The notes under the pieces: generated by a model
What the model was told of the DNA's origin: nothing
Databases searched by the model: none
The model's input: the letters and a program-made list of their open reading frames with translations, nothing else
Translations under genes and position numbers: made by a program
Shown here: piece by piece, positions 26,948-35,646 of the stretch
How positions within the stretch are numbered: position 1 is the first letter of the stretch
How the letters are laid out: each line of letters starts with the position of its first letter
From: Azophilus sp963663395
Lineage (GTDB): Bacteria > Pseudomonadota > Gammaproteobacteria > Pseudomonadales > Azotimanducaceae
NCBI GenBank assembly: GCA_963663395.1
Contig: OY760226.1
Coordinates: 5,084,001 to 5,148,000 of the forward strand
Reading direction: 5' to 3'
Length of the DNA: 64,000 nt

Positions 26948-26986
26948 TTGGTTAGTGCACCAATATACTATTGGTTTGTCAACCAA
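26948..26986. promoter_or_regulatory. Tandem palindromes, probable TetR operators in a divergent promoter
   Basis: Two 16-base dyads lie 23 bases apart: TTGGTTAGTGCACCAA (26948-26963) and TTGGTTTGTCAACCAA (26971-26986). They sit between the CoA-transferase start (26823, minus) and the TetR start (27031, plus). Shared arms TTGGT/ACCAA and about two helical turns of spacing fit binding by two dimers of the adjacent TetR protein, repressing both directions. Confidence 0.65.
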
Positions 26987-27030
26987 AAATGTTGTTGTAC
27001 GATTAGACTACCGAGACCGAGAACGCAACC

Positions 27031-27681
27031 GTGGTAAGCAAAGCAAAAACACAATCCAGACCCAATGGGACCGGCAAGACTCAGCAAGAAAGAAAGGCAG
27101 AATCTGAACGTCGTATCATGCGGGCCGCCATAGAGCTCTTCGCAAAGCAGGGATACGTTAAGACGACTCTGATAGAAATCGGCAAGTCCGCAGGCTATAC
27201 GGGAGGCCTCGTCACCCATCGCTTCGGCTCAAAAGAAGGGTTGCTCCAAGCTGTGGTCAAAAGCACCGTGTCCCGATTTATCGAGGACCAGATCCGGCCC
27301 GCCATCGAGGGGAGTCATGTATCAAGTGCAGAAGAAGCTTTGCGCAATTACGTTGATACCTATTTCAACGAGGTTTTTGTGAGGGAGAGTCACATAAAGG
27401 CTCTTTACGTCGTGATGGGGGAAGCCCTGGGCGCCGTTCCAGAAATCAAACCGGCCATTGCGAAGCTTAACAAGCAAGCAAGGGGGATTATCGCATCGAT
27501 CGTCAAGCGCGGCGTAAAGAGCGGTGAATTCCGAGATGATATTGACCCAGACGCTTCCGCCGTACTGATTTCCGGTCTTCTTCGCGGTGTCGTCAACCAA
27601 TATCTGATGGATCCCAAAGCTTTCAATCGCGAACACATCTTAACCATCCTGCAAAACAGTGTTGTGGTAGGTCTCAAATAG
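27031..27681 (+). CDS. TetR-family transcriptional regulator
   Basis: This 216-residue helix-turn-helix repressor has an N-terminal domain of ERRIMRAAIELFAKQGYVKT followed by the recognition region IEIGKSAGYTGGLVTHRFGSKEGLL. The C-terminal ligand-binding domain is helical (EIKPAIAKLNKQARGIIASI and ASAVLISGLLRGVVNQYL). The start is GTG at 27031 after GAGAACGCAACC, a weak site. It is divergent from the CoA-transferase and 80 bases upstream of an esterase. The tandem palindromes at 26948-26986 are its likely operators. The ligand is probably an acyl-CoA or the catabolic substrate. Confidence 0.92.
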   Translation: MVSKAKTQSRPNGTGKTQQERKAESERRIMRAAIELFAKQGYVKTTLIEIGKSAGYTGGLVTHRFGSKEGLLQAVVKSTVSRFIEDQIRPAIEGSHVSSAEEALRNYVDTYFNEVFVRESHIKALYVVMGEALGAVPEIKPAIAKLNKQARGIIASIVKRGVKSGEFRDDIDPDASAVLISGLLRGVVNQYLMDPKAFNREHILTILQNSVVVGLK

Positions 27682-27761
27682 ATCCTCCGGCAGCCGTGTC
27701 GTTCCTTGCAGAATTGCTGAAGTTCATTCACAAGAATCCTTAGAGTACGGGGGGACAACCG

Positions 27762-28742
27762 ATGACCGACCCAGGCCGCATCGATCCCGAACTGTTACCT
27801 GCTACGGTCCACTTTCACAAGTATCCCCCACTGAATACCCAGGCCCTGGCGGCTACCCGTGAAATTTCCGCGCGGATGATCGCCACCAAGAAAGCCCAGG
27901 TGCCGGTGGTGGAAGGCGTGGAATTCGAAGACCTGACCGTGCCGGGTCCTCCAGGCGGACCCGAGGTCCCGGTTCGCATCTACACCCCTGAAGCTCGCGA
28001 AGCCGAGCTGCCGGCTCTGCTTTGGTGTCATCACGGCGGCTTCGTTATGGGCGGTTTGGATTCCGATCACCACGCCACTGCAGAAATGGCCAAGGCCGCC
28101 AATTGTATGGTCGTTTCGGTGGATTACCGCATGGCTCCAGAACATCCCTACCCCGCTCCACTGGAGGACTGCTACGCGGCACTGAAGTGGTTGCATGGCG
28201 AGGCAGAGCATTTGGGGGTGGACCAGGCCCGCATCGCCATCGGCGGGCTAAGTGCTGGTGGCGGCGCTCTGGCGGCTGGACTGACCCTTTTGGCCCGTGA
28301 CCGGGGAAAAGTCCCGATCACATTTCAACTCTTGCTCAGCCCCATGCTGGATGACAGCAATATCCTGCAGGCCGGCAAAAGTGTGGTCGATACCCTGGTC
28401 TGGAAACGCAGCTACAATCTGTTCTCGTGGACCAGTTATCTGAATCGTGAACCCGGCGGCGACGGTATTGACTACTATGCCGCCGCTGCTCGTGCAAAAG
28501 ACCTTACCGGACTGCCGCCTACCTTTATCTCCGTTGGAGATATCGACCTGTTTGCCCAGGAAAACCTGACCTATGCCGGTCGGTTGATCACGGCAAACGT
28601 GCCTGTGGAACTGCATGTCTATTCCGGCGCATACCACGGGTTCGAAAGCCAAGTGCTCGAAGCGGAGGTGTCAAAGCGCTCCGTCGCCAACAGAGACCGG
28701 GCTCTAAGGCGCGCATTTACACCATGGGACAACCCGCCATAG
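27762..28742 (+). CDS. HSL-type alpha/beta hydrolase (esterase/lipase)
   Basis: This type IV carboxylesterase of 326 residues has the oxyanion motif HHGGF in LLWCHHGGFVMGG, the nucleophile motif GLSAGGG (Ser in IGGLSAGGGALAAG), the acid Asp in SVGDIDLF and the base His in SGAYHGFE. RMAPEHPYPAPLEDCYAALKW is a family hallmark. It is a paralogue of 4941-5900. GGGGGGACAACC precedes the ATG. It probably shares transcription with the TetR gene. It may release the acid or alcohol part of an ester substrate. Confidence 0.91.
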   Translation: MTDPGRIDPELLPATVHFHKYPPLNTQALAATREISARMIATKKAQVPVVEGVEFEDLTVPGPPGGPEVPVRIYTPEAREAELPALLWCHHGGFVMGGLDSDHHATAEMAKAANCMVVSVDYRMAPEHPYPAPLEDCYAALKWLHGEAEHLGVDQARIAIGGLSAGGGALAAGLTLLARDRGKVPITFQLLLSPMLDDSNILQAGKSVVDTLVWKRSYNLFSWTSYLNREPGGDGIDYYAAAARAKDLTGLPPTFISVGDIDLFAQENLTYAGRLITANVPVELHVYSGAYHGFESQVLEAEVSKRSVANRDRALRRAFTPWDNPP

Positions 28743-29190
28743 CGCATAGCGCATAGCCCGTAGCCCTGAGAGAGAGGCAGGCGCGAAACCGGAGAAAACC
28801 CGAGTTATGAGCAACTCTGATATTTCACGCCGCGGCCTGTTGAACACTTTCTCTTCGAAGGCGCTCCGGGGCCCAATGAAAAGCGTATGGATCACGCGCC
28901 AGCGACACTCGGTTATTTTTTTGTTGACAAACAAGAATCATAATGGCCAGATAACCAGTAACAAAGGGGAGAATAGAAATTGATGATCAATCTATTGAGA
29001 ACCAGCTCGCTTTCTTCGACGGGATCTTCTAAGCGCAAGCTATCTCTTGGGAATGGACACCCAGCGCCCGAGGAGATCCCGTATCGCAAGATTGAGTTTC
29101 TTAGCTTGATCGTTCAGATCGTTGTAAATGGAACGACAGACACTACATTTAGCATGATTTGTGTCATGCAGGATTATTCGAGGAGATAAC
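28743..29190. other. Long intergenic leader upstream of the crotonase gene
   Basis: This contains an AT-rich promoter-like stretch with TTGTTGACAAACAA (a short dyad, and TTGACA at 28924-28929) and a possible ribosome site AAGGGGAGAATAG. These precede a weak 69-codon open frame from 28980 (TGATGATCAATC) that I do not recognise. A second dyad lies at 29152-29169. Nothing else is supported. Confidence 0.4.
29152..29169. promoter_or_regulatory. Palindrome upstream of the crotonase gene, candidate operator
   Basis: GCATGA-TTTGTG-TCATGC is a perfect 6-base-arm dyad ending 21 bases before the crotonase ATG at 29191 and just upstream of its AGGAGA ribosome site. Confidence 0.35.
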
Positions 29191-30033
29191 ATGGAATACT
29201 CAGAAATCATCGTTGACCACCCCAGAGAGCACGTCCAACGCATCACGCTCAACAATCCGGAAAAGCGCAATCCAATAACGAATGAAATGCGCACGGAGAT
29301 CTTTCATGCGCTGGAAGCCGCAGAAGTCGACGACTCAGTTCGCGTGACGGTCATTCGTGGTGCCGGCAAGTGCTTCTCATCGGGCTACAATCTCAAAGCT
29401 GGCGTACGAGGTGCTCATGAACAGAACCAGCCATTTTACACAGCGGGAGGACTGGGAAATTGGGGGCGGCACCTGGTAGAAAGCGGCTTTAGAATGTGGG
29501 ACATGGCTAAACCAATCATCGCCGAGGTACACGGCTACTGCATCGCCGGTGCCACCGAACTGGCCCTGGCGTGCGATCTTGTGTACGTGGCCGATGACGC
29601 GGTCATTGGCTATCCAATTGTCCGCAACGGGACGCCACCAAACGTCCAGTTTTACCCCTGGCTTATGGGTATGCGAGACGCCATGGAGATGATGCTGACC
29701 GGCGATTCGATATCTGGCGCAGAAGCCGCCAAAACTCAGTTCGCCAACCGCGCTTATCCTGCAGACGAACTTGAAGATGCGGTTCTGAATATGGCCGAAC
29801 GGGTGGCGAAGGTCCCATCTGACGTCCAGCAATTCAACAAGCGGGCAGTACACGCGCAGATGGAAGAGATGGGTATCCGATCTGGTCTCCGCAAGGGTGC
29901 GGAACTTCATGCATTGGCGCGCTATACCGAGACTTGCGAGGCCATGCAGGAGGCGGTGCGCGCGAACTTTAACGGTGCGCTGGCCGAACGCGATGCGGCT
30001 TTCGGCGACTACGCAAAAAAATCGAATGACTGA
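29191..30033 (+). CDS. Enoyl-CoA hydratase/isomerase (crotonase) family protein
   Basis: This crotonase-fold enzyme of 280 residues acts on an acyl-CoA thioester (hydration, isomerisation or retro-aldol). Oxyanion-hole segments are RGAGKCFSSGYNLKAG and VHGYCIAGATELALACDLVY. ADDAVIGYPIVRNGTPPN follows, where hydratases normally carry catalytic acids; none is obvious at the standard position. The ATG at 29191 has a perfect AGGAGA site, so the longer frame from 29161 is rejected. The C terminus AERDAAFGDYAKK is shared with 39595-40440 and with a 16-codon scar at 51174. A CoA-transferase follows after 57 bases. Confidence 0.9.
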   Translation: MEYSEIIVDHPREHVQRITLNNPEKRNPITNEMRTEIFHALEAAEVDDSVRVTVIRGAGKCFSSGYNLKAGVRGAHEQNQPFYTAGGLGNWGRHLVESGFRMWDMAKPIIAEVHGYCIAGATELALACDLVYVADDAVIGYPIVRNGTPPNVQFYPWLMGMRDAMEMMLTGDSISGAEAAKTQFANRAYPADELEDAVLNMAERVAKVPSDVQQFNKRAVHAQMEEMGIRSGLRKGAELHALARYTETCEAMQEAVRANFNGALAERDAAFGDYAKKSND

Positions 30034-30090
30034 GTTTGTGCGGTTCCAAACGAAGGAGGCCCGCCTGGGCATCCTAACCAGGGCTAACCC

Positions 30091-31284
30091 ATGGCTGGAC
30101 CACTAGACGGAGTTAGAGTCGTAGAAGTATCGCAACTGGTTTTCGGGCCCTTCGCTACCATGATGCTTGCCGACCAAGGCGCCGATGTGGTGAAAATCGA
30201 ACCACCCGGAATCGGTGAATCAAACCGACGGCCGAGTTTCGAGCGCGGCGGTTTGACAGCGGTGTTTGCGAACAACAATCGTAACAAGCGAGGCATGGCC
30301 GTTGACATCACTGAGCCTGAAGGTCTCGAGATCGTTCACCAGCTGGTGGCCGATGCCGACGTCTTTGTTCAGAATTGGCGGCCGGGTGTGGCAGATCGGC
30401 ACGGCCTGGGAGAGGCAGATCTGCGCAAGGTCAGGCCTGACCTGATCTACTGCTCACTTTCTGGATACGGGCCCACCGGCCCCTATGCAAACAGACGGGT
30501 TTATGACGCCGTCGTCCAGGGCCTCACGGGAATGCCGGCTGTCCAGAAGAACCCGGACTTCCCGATGCCTGATCTAGTCCGCCAGCTTGTGGTAGACAAG
30601 AGTTCGGCCCTCTATGCGGCGCAGGCGATCACCGCGGCGCTGTTTGCTCGCGACCGAGGCGCGGGCGGCCAGCATGTGGAGGTGCCAATGATTGATGCAT
30701 CGCTCGCCTTCTTTTGGCCCGATGCCATGTTGCGCCAAACCTTCATAGGCGGCGATGTATCACCCGGGGCGACGACTACCGATGCCTATCGTCTTTGGCA
30801 CACCAAGGACGGACAAATCATCTATCTCCTGGCGACCCAGGTTGAACACGAGGGGTTCTTTGCAGCCTTGGGGCATCCTGAATGGATTGACGATCCCCGC
30901 TTCGGTACTACTGAAGCACGCGCAGATATGGACAATCGAGAAGCACTCGGTGTGCTGGTCGAAGAAGCGATCCGTTCCATGACGACCGATGAGCTGCTGC
31001 AAAGGATGATCGACAATGACATTCCTGCAACCCGCGTTCTGGAACTGGAAGAAGTGCTGGAAGATCCTCAGATTGTGCACAACAACACCGTACTGGAATT
31101 CGAGCATCCCACAGCCGGTAGATACAGGCAGGCAGGTCCCGTAGCAAAGTTCGATAAAACGCCTCAGGACCCTCGACGGCACCTGCCACCTTTGTTAGGC
31201 GAGCATACCGACGACATCTTGGGCGAATATGGGTATTCGGCTGATGATCTCGAGGATCTGCGCAGTAAGGGGATTATCCCGTGA
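30091..31284 (+). CDS. CaiB/BaiF family III CoA-transferase
   Basis: This 397-residue formyl-CoA-transferase-type enzyme exchanges CoA between carboxylic acids through an enzyme aspartyl anhydride. Features are LDGVRVVEVSQLVFGPFATMMLADQGADVVKIEPPG at the N terminus, NNNRNKRGMAVDIT, VFVQNWRPGVADRHGLGEADL, YCSLSGYGPTGPY and VPMIDASLAFFW. It is a single-domain protein, unlike the fused IS-disrupted copy at 24952-26823. It follows the crotonase gene in the same direction, so activation and beta-oxidation are probably coupled. Confidence 0.93.
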   Translation: MAGPLDGVRVVEVSQLVFGPFATMMLADQGADVVKIEPPGIGESNRRPSFERGGLTAVFANNNRNKRGMAVDITEPEGLEIVHQLVADADVFVQNWRPGVADRHGLGEADLRKVRPDLIYCSLSGYGPTGPYANRRVYDAVVQGLTGMPAVQKNPDFPMPDLVRQLVVDKSSALYAAQAITAALFARDRGAGGQHVEVPMIDASLAFFWPDAMLRQTFIGGDVSPGATTTDAYRLWHTKDGQIIYLLATQVEHEGFFAALGHPEWIDDPRFGTTEARADMDNREALGVLVEEAIRSMTTDELLQRMIDNDIPATRVLELEEVLEDPQIVHNNTVLEFEHPTAGRYRQAGPVAKFDKTPQDPRRHLPPLLGEHTDDILGEYGYSADDLEDLRSKGIIP

Positions 31285-31301
31285 GACGCAAAATGCAGGT
31301 T

Positions 31302-31475
31302 TTATGCTTTTCTGATCCTTCCAAAAACAACAGCAAGAAGGCTTGAGGCCAAAAGAACGCCCGAAAAGAATACATAGGTCGCGACATTTTGGCCCTCGAC
31401 GAAAAAGCCCGCATAGTTGAGCGGTACAACGCTGAAAAAATGAACGCTACATAAGCCACCAGCGGCCTCCTTCTT
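31302..31475 (-). pseudogene. 3' remnant of an MFS transporter gene
   Basis: Read in a frame missed by simple ORF calling, the minus strand encodes about 55 membrane-type residues (FFSVVPLNYAGFFVEGQ, then VATYVFFSGVLLASSLLAVV, ending FGRIRKA and a stop at 31302). The pattern is that of the last two helices of a major facilitator. It begins right at the acyl-CoA dehydrogenase stop and has no start. The parental gene is not in the window. Confidence 0.65.
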
Positions 31476-32668
31476 TAAAGACCCAGCACCCGGGTTGCGA
31501 GAATGTTCTTTTGGACCTCAGTAGTGCCTGATGCGATCGTGATAGCACGATCTCTGAAGTATTGAGAGACGGATACTGCGGTATTTGCGGTCGGCTCACC
31601 AATAAGCTCGTTTAAGGAACCAGGCTCCATAAGTCTCGGTTGCTTTGGTATGGCATAAGACCCCATCATTTCTACCGCGAGTTCGGTCACACGCTGTTGC
31701 AACGCACTACCATGAATTTTGCTCACCGAGGCCAATGTCGATGCCGCCCCCCTGTCCTGCTTCATCAACCCTACGGTTTTCAGTTCCATTGCATCGAGGC
31801 TGGCAAGCTCGATTTCGATACTGGCTAGTTTCGCGCTGAGCGCCGGATCGCGTATCAACGACTCAGAACCAGAAGCAGACTGGCTCACAAAGCTCCGGAT
31901 TCTTTGCAGATATTCGTGCGTGAAGACTGCGTAGCTCCATGCTCGCTCACCAACGAGTAGAAACTTCGCGACTGTCCAACCCTCGTTTTCGTGACCCAAT
32001 AGGGCAGACTTGGGCACTCTCACATCCGTGAAAAACACCTGGTTGAATTCATGCTCTCCACCAAACGTCAGAATCGGACGAACTTCGATGCCTGGCAAAT
32101 CGAGATCTAGCAGCAAAAACGAGATGCCGGCCTGAGGCTTGCCTTCATTGCCGGTGCGCACGAGACAAAAGATCTTGTTGCACTCATGTGCGTAAGTGGT
32201 CCAGATCTTCGTGCCGTTGATGACGTAGTCTTCGCCATCACTCACCGCCCGGCACTTCAATGACGCCAGATCCGATCCAGCACCAGGCTCAGAGTACCCC
32301 TGGGCCCACCAGTCTTCCCCATGACGGATGCGTGGCAGAAGAGCTTCTTTCTGTTCATCCGTACCAAACTCAATAATGACTGGCCCCACCATGTCCACAC
32401 CCTGCACCGCCAGTCGCGGGGCATGCGCAAGCGTCAACTCCCGCTTGAAGATCAGTAACTGCTCGGTACTCCAACCAGTCCCGCCGTGTTCGACCGGCCA
32501 GCCAGGTACCGACCAGCCCTGATCATCAAGGATACGGGTCCACTCCCGGGCAACAGCCCGCGGGCTATCAAATCCGGTATATGCCTCACCAAAGTGACGA
32601 AACTCAGGGGTCAGATTACGTCTGAGGAAATCACGAATCTCTTCGGTGAATTCATCCAAGTCACTCAT
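31475..32668 (-). CDS. Acyl-CoA dehydrogenase
   Basis: This 397-residue FAD enzyme is closely similar to 19819-21012. It has DWWAQGYSEPGAGSDLASLK, NGTKIWTTYAHECNKIFCLVRT, GGEHEFNQVFFTDVRVP and TANTAVSVSQYFRDRAITIASGTTEVQKN. The position of the classical catalytic Glu reads ASGT. It lies between an MFS scar and the TonB receptor, all on the minus strand. It oxidises an acyl-CoA, with electrons going to an electron-transferring flavoprotein not encoded here. Confidence 0.92.
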   Translation of the reverse strand: MSDLDEFTEEIRDFLRRNLTPEFRHFGEAYTGFDSPRAVAREWTRILDDQGWSVPGWPVEHGGTGWSTEQLLIFKRELTLAHAPRLAVQGVDMVGPVIIEFGTDEQKEALLPRIRHGEDWWAQGYSEPGAGSDLASLKCRAVSDGEDYVINGTKIWTTYAHECNKIFCLVRTGNEGKPQAGISFLLLDLDLPGIEVRPILTFGGEHEFNQVFFTDVRVPKSALLGHENEGWTVAKFLLVGERAWSYAVFTHEYLQRIRSFVSQSASGSESLIRDPALSAKLASIEIELASLDAMELKTVGLMKQDRGAASTLASVSKIHGSALQQRVTELAVEMMGSYAIPKQPRLMEPGSLNELIGEPTANTAVSVSQYFRDRAITIASGTTEVQKNILATRVLGL

Positions 32669-32707
32669 AAGCAGGGACTGTGCTGTAAGGACTGTCGTAG
32701 AACAAGC

Positions 32708-32744
32708 GGAAGTCGGTCCTACAACTCACGACGGACCGACTTCC
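32708..32744 (-). terminator. Strong stem-loop downstream of the TonB receptor gene
   Basis: A perfect 12-base inverted repeat, GGAAGTCGGTCC and GGACCGACTTCC with a 13-base loop, lies 33 bases past the receptor stop on the minus strand. The 3' flank is not U-rich (GCTTGTTCT), so it may be a weak intrinsic terminator or an RNA-stabilising hairpin between the receptor and the acyl-CoA dehydrogenase. Confidence 0.5.
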
Positions 32745-32776
32745 ATTCAAATCCCAACTGCCGGCGCCCCGCGGCG

Positions 32777-35299
32777 CTACATTCGGTACGTCACACCAAG
32801 AATAAACTGACGTCCACCGTTAACGAACTGGAAGAAATCCGGCAGCCCACTGGCATCATTGGTTCCGGTCAGTGCTGGATTTCCAGAGAACGGTGCAACT
32901 GAGCCGGTGGCTGCGTAATATTCCTCACCCAGATTTATGCCTCTAACAAAGAGCTGCCAGGTGTCATCCGATGAATACAGGCTCAACGACGCATTGGTCA
33001 CCCAGTAACTCTCCTGCCACCAACTTTTCGGGTACAACTGGGTAGTCGGGTTGTAGTCGTCCTTGTATGAGCTTGTGACATTGAAACCCAGATTCCAGTT
33101 GCTCCCCATCGCCACCACATAATTCAGAGCTAAAGTTGCACTCAAATCAGGCGCATTCGACAGCGCTTCTCCAGACATGTCGGCTCCCGTGAAATTACCG
33201 CTGACAGGATCGGCGTTGAGAGCACAGCCCGCCGCGATAGACTGTCCGGTATAGCAATCTGATACGAAATCGTCGTATTCAGCCCTGCTGAGAGCAAGAT
33301 TCGCCGTAAGTGTCAGGCCATCCACAGGTGTCAACCACAAGGTCTCCAGCTCCAGGCCTTCAACAGTGGCTGACGCTGCGTTTTGCACCCGAAGCGAGGG
33401 GACCCCGCCCTCGCTGAATTGCAATTTTGTCAGCTGCAGGCCGTCATACTCATAACTGTATAACGTAGCATTGAAGCGCAGTGTGCCGTCGGCCAGCGTC
33501 GATTTCATTCCAACTTCGAAACCATCGACTTCCTCTTCGTCATAGATGTTTTCGTAGGGGACACCGGTAAGTCCGTAAGTAGCGAGGAGGTCACCGGGCT
33601 TCCAGGCTGCATCAAAACCACCCGATTTGAAACCGGTTCTGTAGCTCGCGAAGAACATGACATCGTCGTTGTATTGATAGCTCAGCGTCACTTCCGGTGA
33701 GAAGTTGTCCCATTCTGGTTTGGGATCAAGCAAGGGAATGTTAATTTTGGGACCGCCATCCGGGGCGACCGCAAAATGATTAACTTCAAAGACAGACTCT
33801 TTCTCTTCATGCGAATAACGACCACCGAAAGACAGCAACCACTGCTCGTTCAGCTCCCAATCAACCTGAGCGAACACCGAATAAGCGGTACTTTCCTGAG
33901 GGGTAAACTGCTGACCGATGGGAATGGGGAACAAACCAAACACAGACACCGGAAGCCCCGCGATGTTGCTGCCTAGCGTTACCGCATTCTGAGCCTCGAT
34001 ATCACGTCCTTCGTAGAAAGCACCCACTGTAAAGTTGAACGTCCCATCAAAGTTTGAGCTCAGGCGAAGCTCCTGACTCCATTGCTCTTTGTCATAGGCA
34101 GAAGAGTTCAATAACCCAACAGCTGCCTGAAAGCTGGATTCCGCAATCCGCTGATCGGATTGGTCATAGTAACCGGTGACCGAGGTCAAGGTCAGCGTAT
34201 CGCTCAGGTCATATTTGATCTCGAGGGACATGAACGCCTCTTCATTTTCATGGAAACCGAGCCCCTCGTAACCGGGATGATTGGGATCAGCCGCAGTGAG
34301 CAAGGGACTGATGCCGCCTGCTATCACATTACCGTCCATCTTGCAGTTGTCGACGCCAGGTACCGGGTAAAAAACCTGCGGAACGCCAAGCCCGCACTGC
34401 GTCCGCTGGAAGTTGAAGATGGTGTGGCCGTCCTGATTATCTTCCAGGTGTGCATATTTCAGCGTCGCAGAGAAGTTATCCGAAGGCTCCCATAGCAAGG
34501 TGCCGATCACGTAGATCTTCTCCGTCTGAATGGGATCTTTTCCAGTCGCGTGTGCCATTTGAACGGGAACACCCCCAGGACCTGTTTCAAACACATCCAG
34601 GTTATGTGCATCGAATCGAGCATTATCCGCATCCGACCAGCCCACTGAGAGACGACCGCGCAAGGTATCGCCCAACGGCCCAGAGATAACAGCTCGAACA
34701 ATCGGCTCTTTGCCTTCGGTCTCGTACATGGCAGTTAGTTCAAACTCAAACTCGTCAGTCGGATCTTTCGTATGGAGCGCTAACACTCCGCCTGGGCTGT
34801 TTTTGCCGAAGAACAACGCCTGCGGCCCACGCAGCACTTCGATTCGTTCCAGGTCGAACATCCCGGCATTCATCAATGAGGCGCTGCTGATGCCGACACC
34901 GTCAACGTTGACTGACACGGCCTGATCTATGAGCGGCGTGAGGCTGCCCGAACCAACGCCGCGCAAAAAGACCAGACCGGCGGTGCTGGATGTAGTTTCG
35001 GTGGTAATCAGACCGGGAACGATGGTACCCAGGTCCCTGATGCCCTCAATCCGCTGGGAGTCGATCGTTTCCGAGGTGAGCACGCTTACCGCCACAGGAG
35101 TTTCCTGCAGGGACTCTTCCCTCTTTCGTGCGGTCACGACAATTTCTTCGATCACATTCGCGCTCTCAGCTCGAACCGATTGCGCAGGTAGCAGCGCCGA
35201 CGTTGCAGACAGGAACGCCAAAGCAAGCGTTGCCGACGCAAGTCGCGCGTGCCGCAAACTCTCCCCTGGATACATTTGGGTAAACTTAAACTGTTTCAT
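32777..35299 (-). CDS. TonB-dependent outer-membrane receptor
   Basis: This 840-residue outer-membrane active transporter has a long signal peptide (hydrophobic LASATLALAFLSATSALLPA, cleavage near VRAESA). A TonB box-like EEIVVTARKREESLQ is followed by the plug (ETPVAVSVLTSETIDSQRIEGI) and a 22-strand barrel (GGRYSHEEKES, FASYRTGFKSGGFDAAW, WELNEQWLLSFG). It ends in aromatic YRM. Receptors of this IYxTxRKREE type carry large hydrophobic or polyketide/terpenoid molecules as well as siderophores. The neighbourhood of catabolic genes makes substrate uptake more likely than iron uptake; this is inference. Confidence 0.94.
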   Translation of the reverse strand: MKQFKFTQMYPGESLRHARLASATLALAFLSATSALLPAQSVRAESANVIEEIVVTARKREESLQETPVAVSVLTSETIDSQRIEGIRDLGTIVPGLITTETTSSTAGLVFLRGVGSGSLTPLIDQAVSVNVDGVGISSASLMNAGMFDLERIEVLRGPQALFFGKNSPGGVLALHTKDPTDEFEFELTAMYETEGKEPIVRAVISGPLGDTLRGRLSVGWSDADNARFDAHNLDVFETGPGGVPVQMAHATGKDPIQTEKIYVIGTLLWEPSDNFSATLKYAHLEDNQDGHTIFNFQRTQCGLGVPQVFYPVPGVDNCKMDGNVIAGGISPLLTAADPNHPGYEGLGFHENEEAFMSLEIKYDLSDTLTLTSVTGYYDQSDQRIAESSFQAAVGLLNSSAYDKEQWSQELRLSSNFDGTFNFTVGAFYEGRDIEAQNAVTLGSNIAGLPVSVFGLFPIPIGQQFTPQESTAYSVFAQVDWELNEQWLLSFGGRYSHEEKESVFEVNHFAVAPDGGPKINIPLLDPKPEWDNFSPEVTLSYQYNDDVMFFASYRTGFKSGGFDAAWKPGDLLATYGLTGVPYENIYDEEEVDGFEVGMKSTLADGTLRFNATLYSYEYDGLQLTKLQFSEGGVPSLRVQNAASATVEGLELETLWLTPVDGLTLTANLALSRAEYDDFVSDCYTGQSIAAGCALNADPVSGNFTGADMSGEALSNAPDLSATLALNYVVAMGSNWNLGFNVTSSYKDDYNPTTQLYPKSWWQESYWVTNASLSLYSSDDTWQLFVRGINLGEEYYAATGSVAPFSGNPALTGTNDASGLPDFFQFVNGGRQFILGVTYRM

Positions 35300-35352
35300 A
35301 AGTGTCTCTCCTCAACTTGATTGATCAGCGAATTGCTCGCCGGCCCCCCTGA

Positions 35353-35582
35353 AAATGCAGATTCAGTTGTCGCTGATGGCCCGTTTGACTGAACTCTATA
35401 TTGCCCAGCCACGCAGCCTTCCGCTCCGCATTGATCAAAATGACACAAAGCATGTTACTTGTATTCTATGTCCTTGACAATATACGATTACTGCGTGGTG
35501 CCCAATGACCTGAGTTGCCCCTGACAAGGTAGAGGAGACTGAGAAATGCCCGAACAATCGGTTTTCGGCCTGGACTTCACAA
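35353..35582 (+). repeat. Promoter block copy B (duplicate of 15987-16216)
   Basis: This is the second copy of the iron-ADH promoter block, including ATGTTACTTGTA at 35452-35463, the TTGTAT/TATACG promoter-like pair, the AGAGGAGACTGAGA ribosome site, and the ATG plus first 12 codons of the dehydrogenase. Here it drives the PQQ dehydrogenase. The upstream flank corresponds to sequence that follows the acyl-CoA dehydrogenase remnant in copy A. Confidence 0.75.
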
Positions 35583-35646
35583 CAATTTTCCTTTACCTGA
35601 TGAGGTCATCAGCGCCTGCCTCGAAGAGAGCCTGATCATCAAGTGA
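35546..35646 (+). pseudogene. Internally deleted iron alcohol dehydrogenase gene
   Basis: The first 12 codons (MPEQSVFGLDFTT) are fused directly to the last 20 codons (nucleotide-level match to NFPLPDEVINACLEESLIIK) of the 16179-17372 gene, so about 1.1 kb is missing. The fusion is out of frame. Translation from ATG 35546 gives a 29-residue leader ending at TGA 35633-35635, 7 bases before the GTG of the PQQ dehydrogenase. The old dehydrogenase stop overlaps that GTG as GTGA. Confidence 0.9.

Noticed and set aside
28980..29189. 69-codon ORF upstream of the crotonase gene as a real gene
   Set aside because: It has a fair ribosome site, but its residues look random, it overlaps the crotonase leader dyad, and no family is recognisable.
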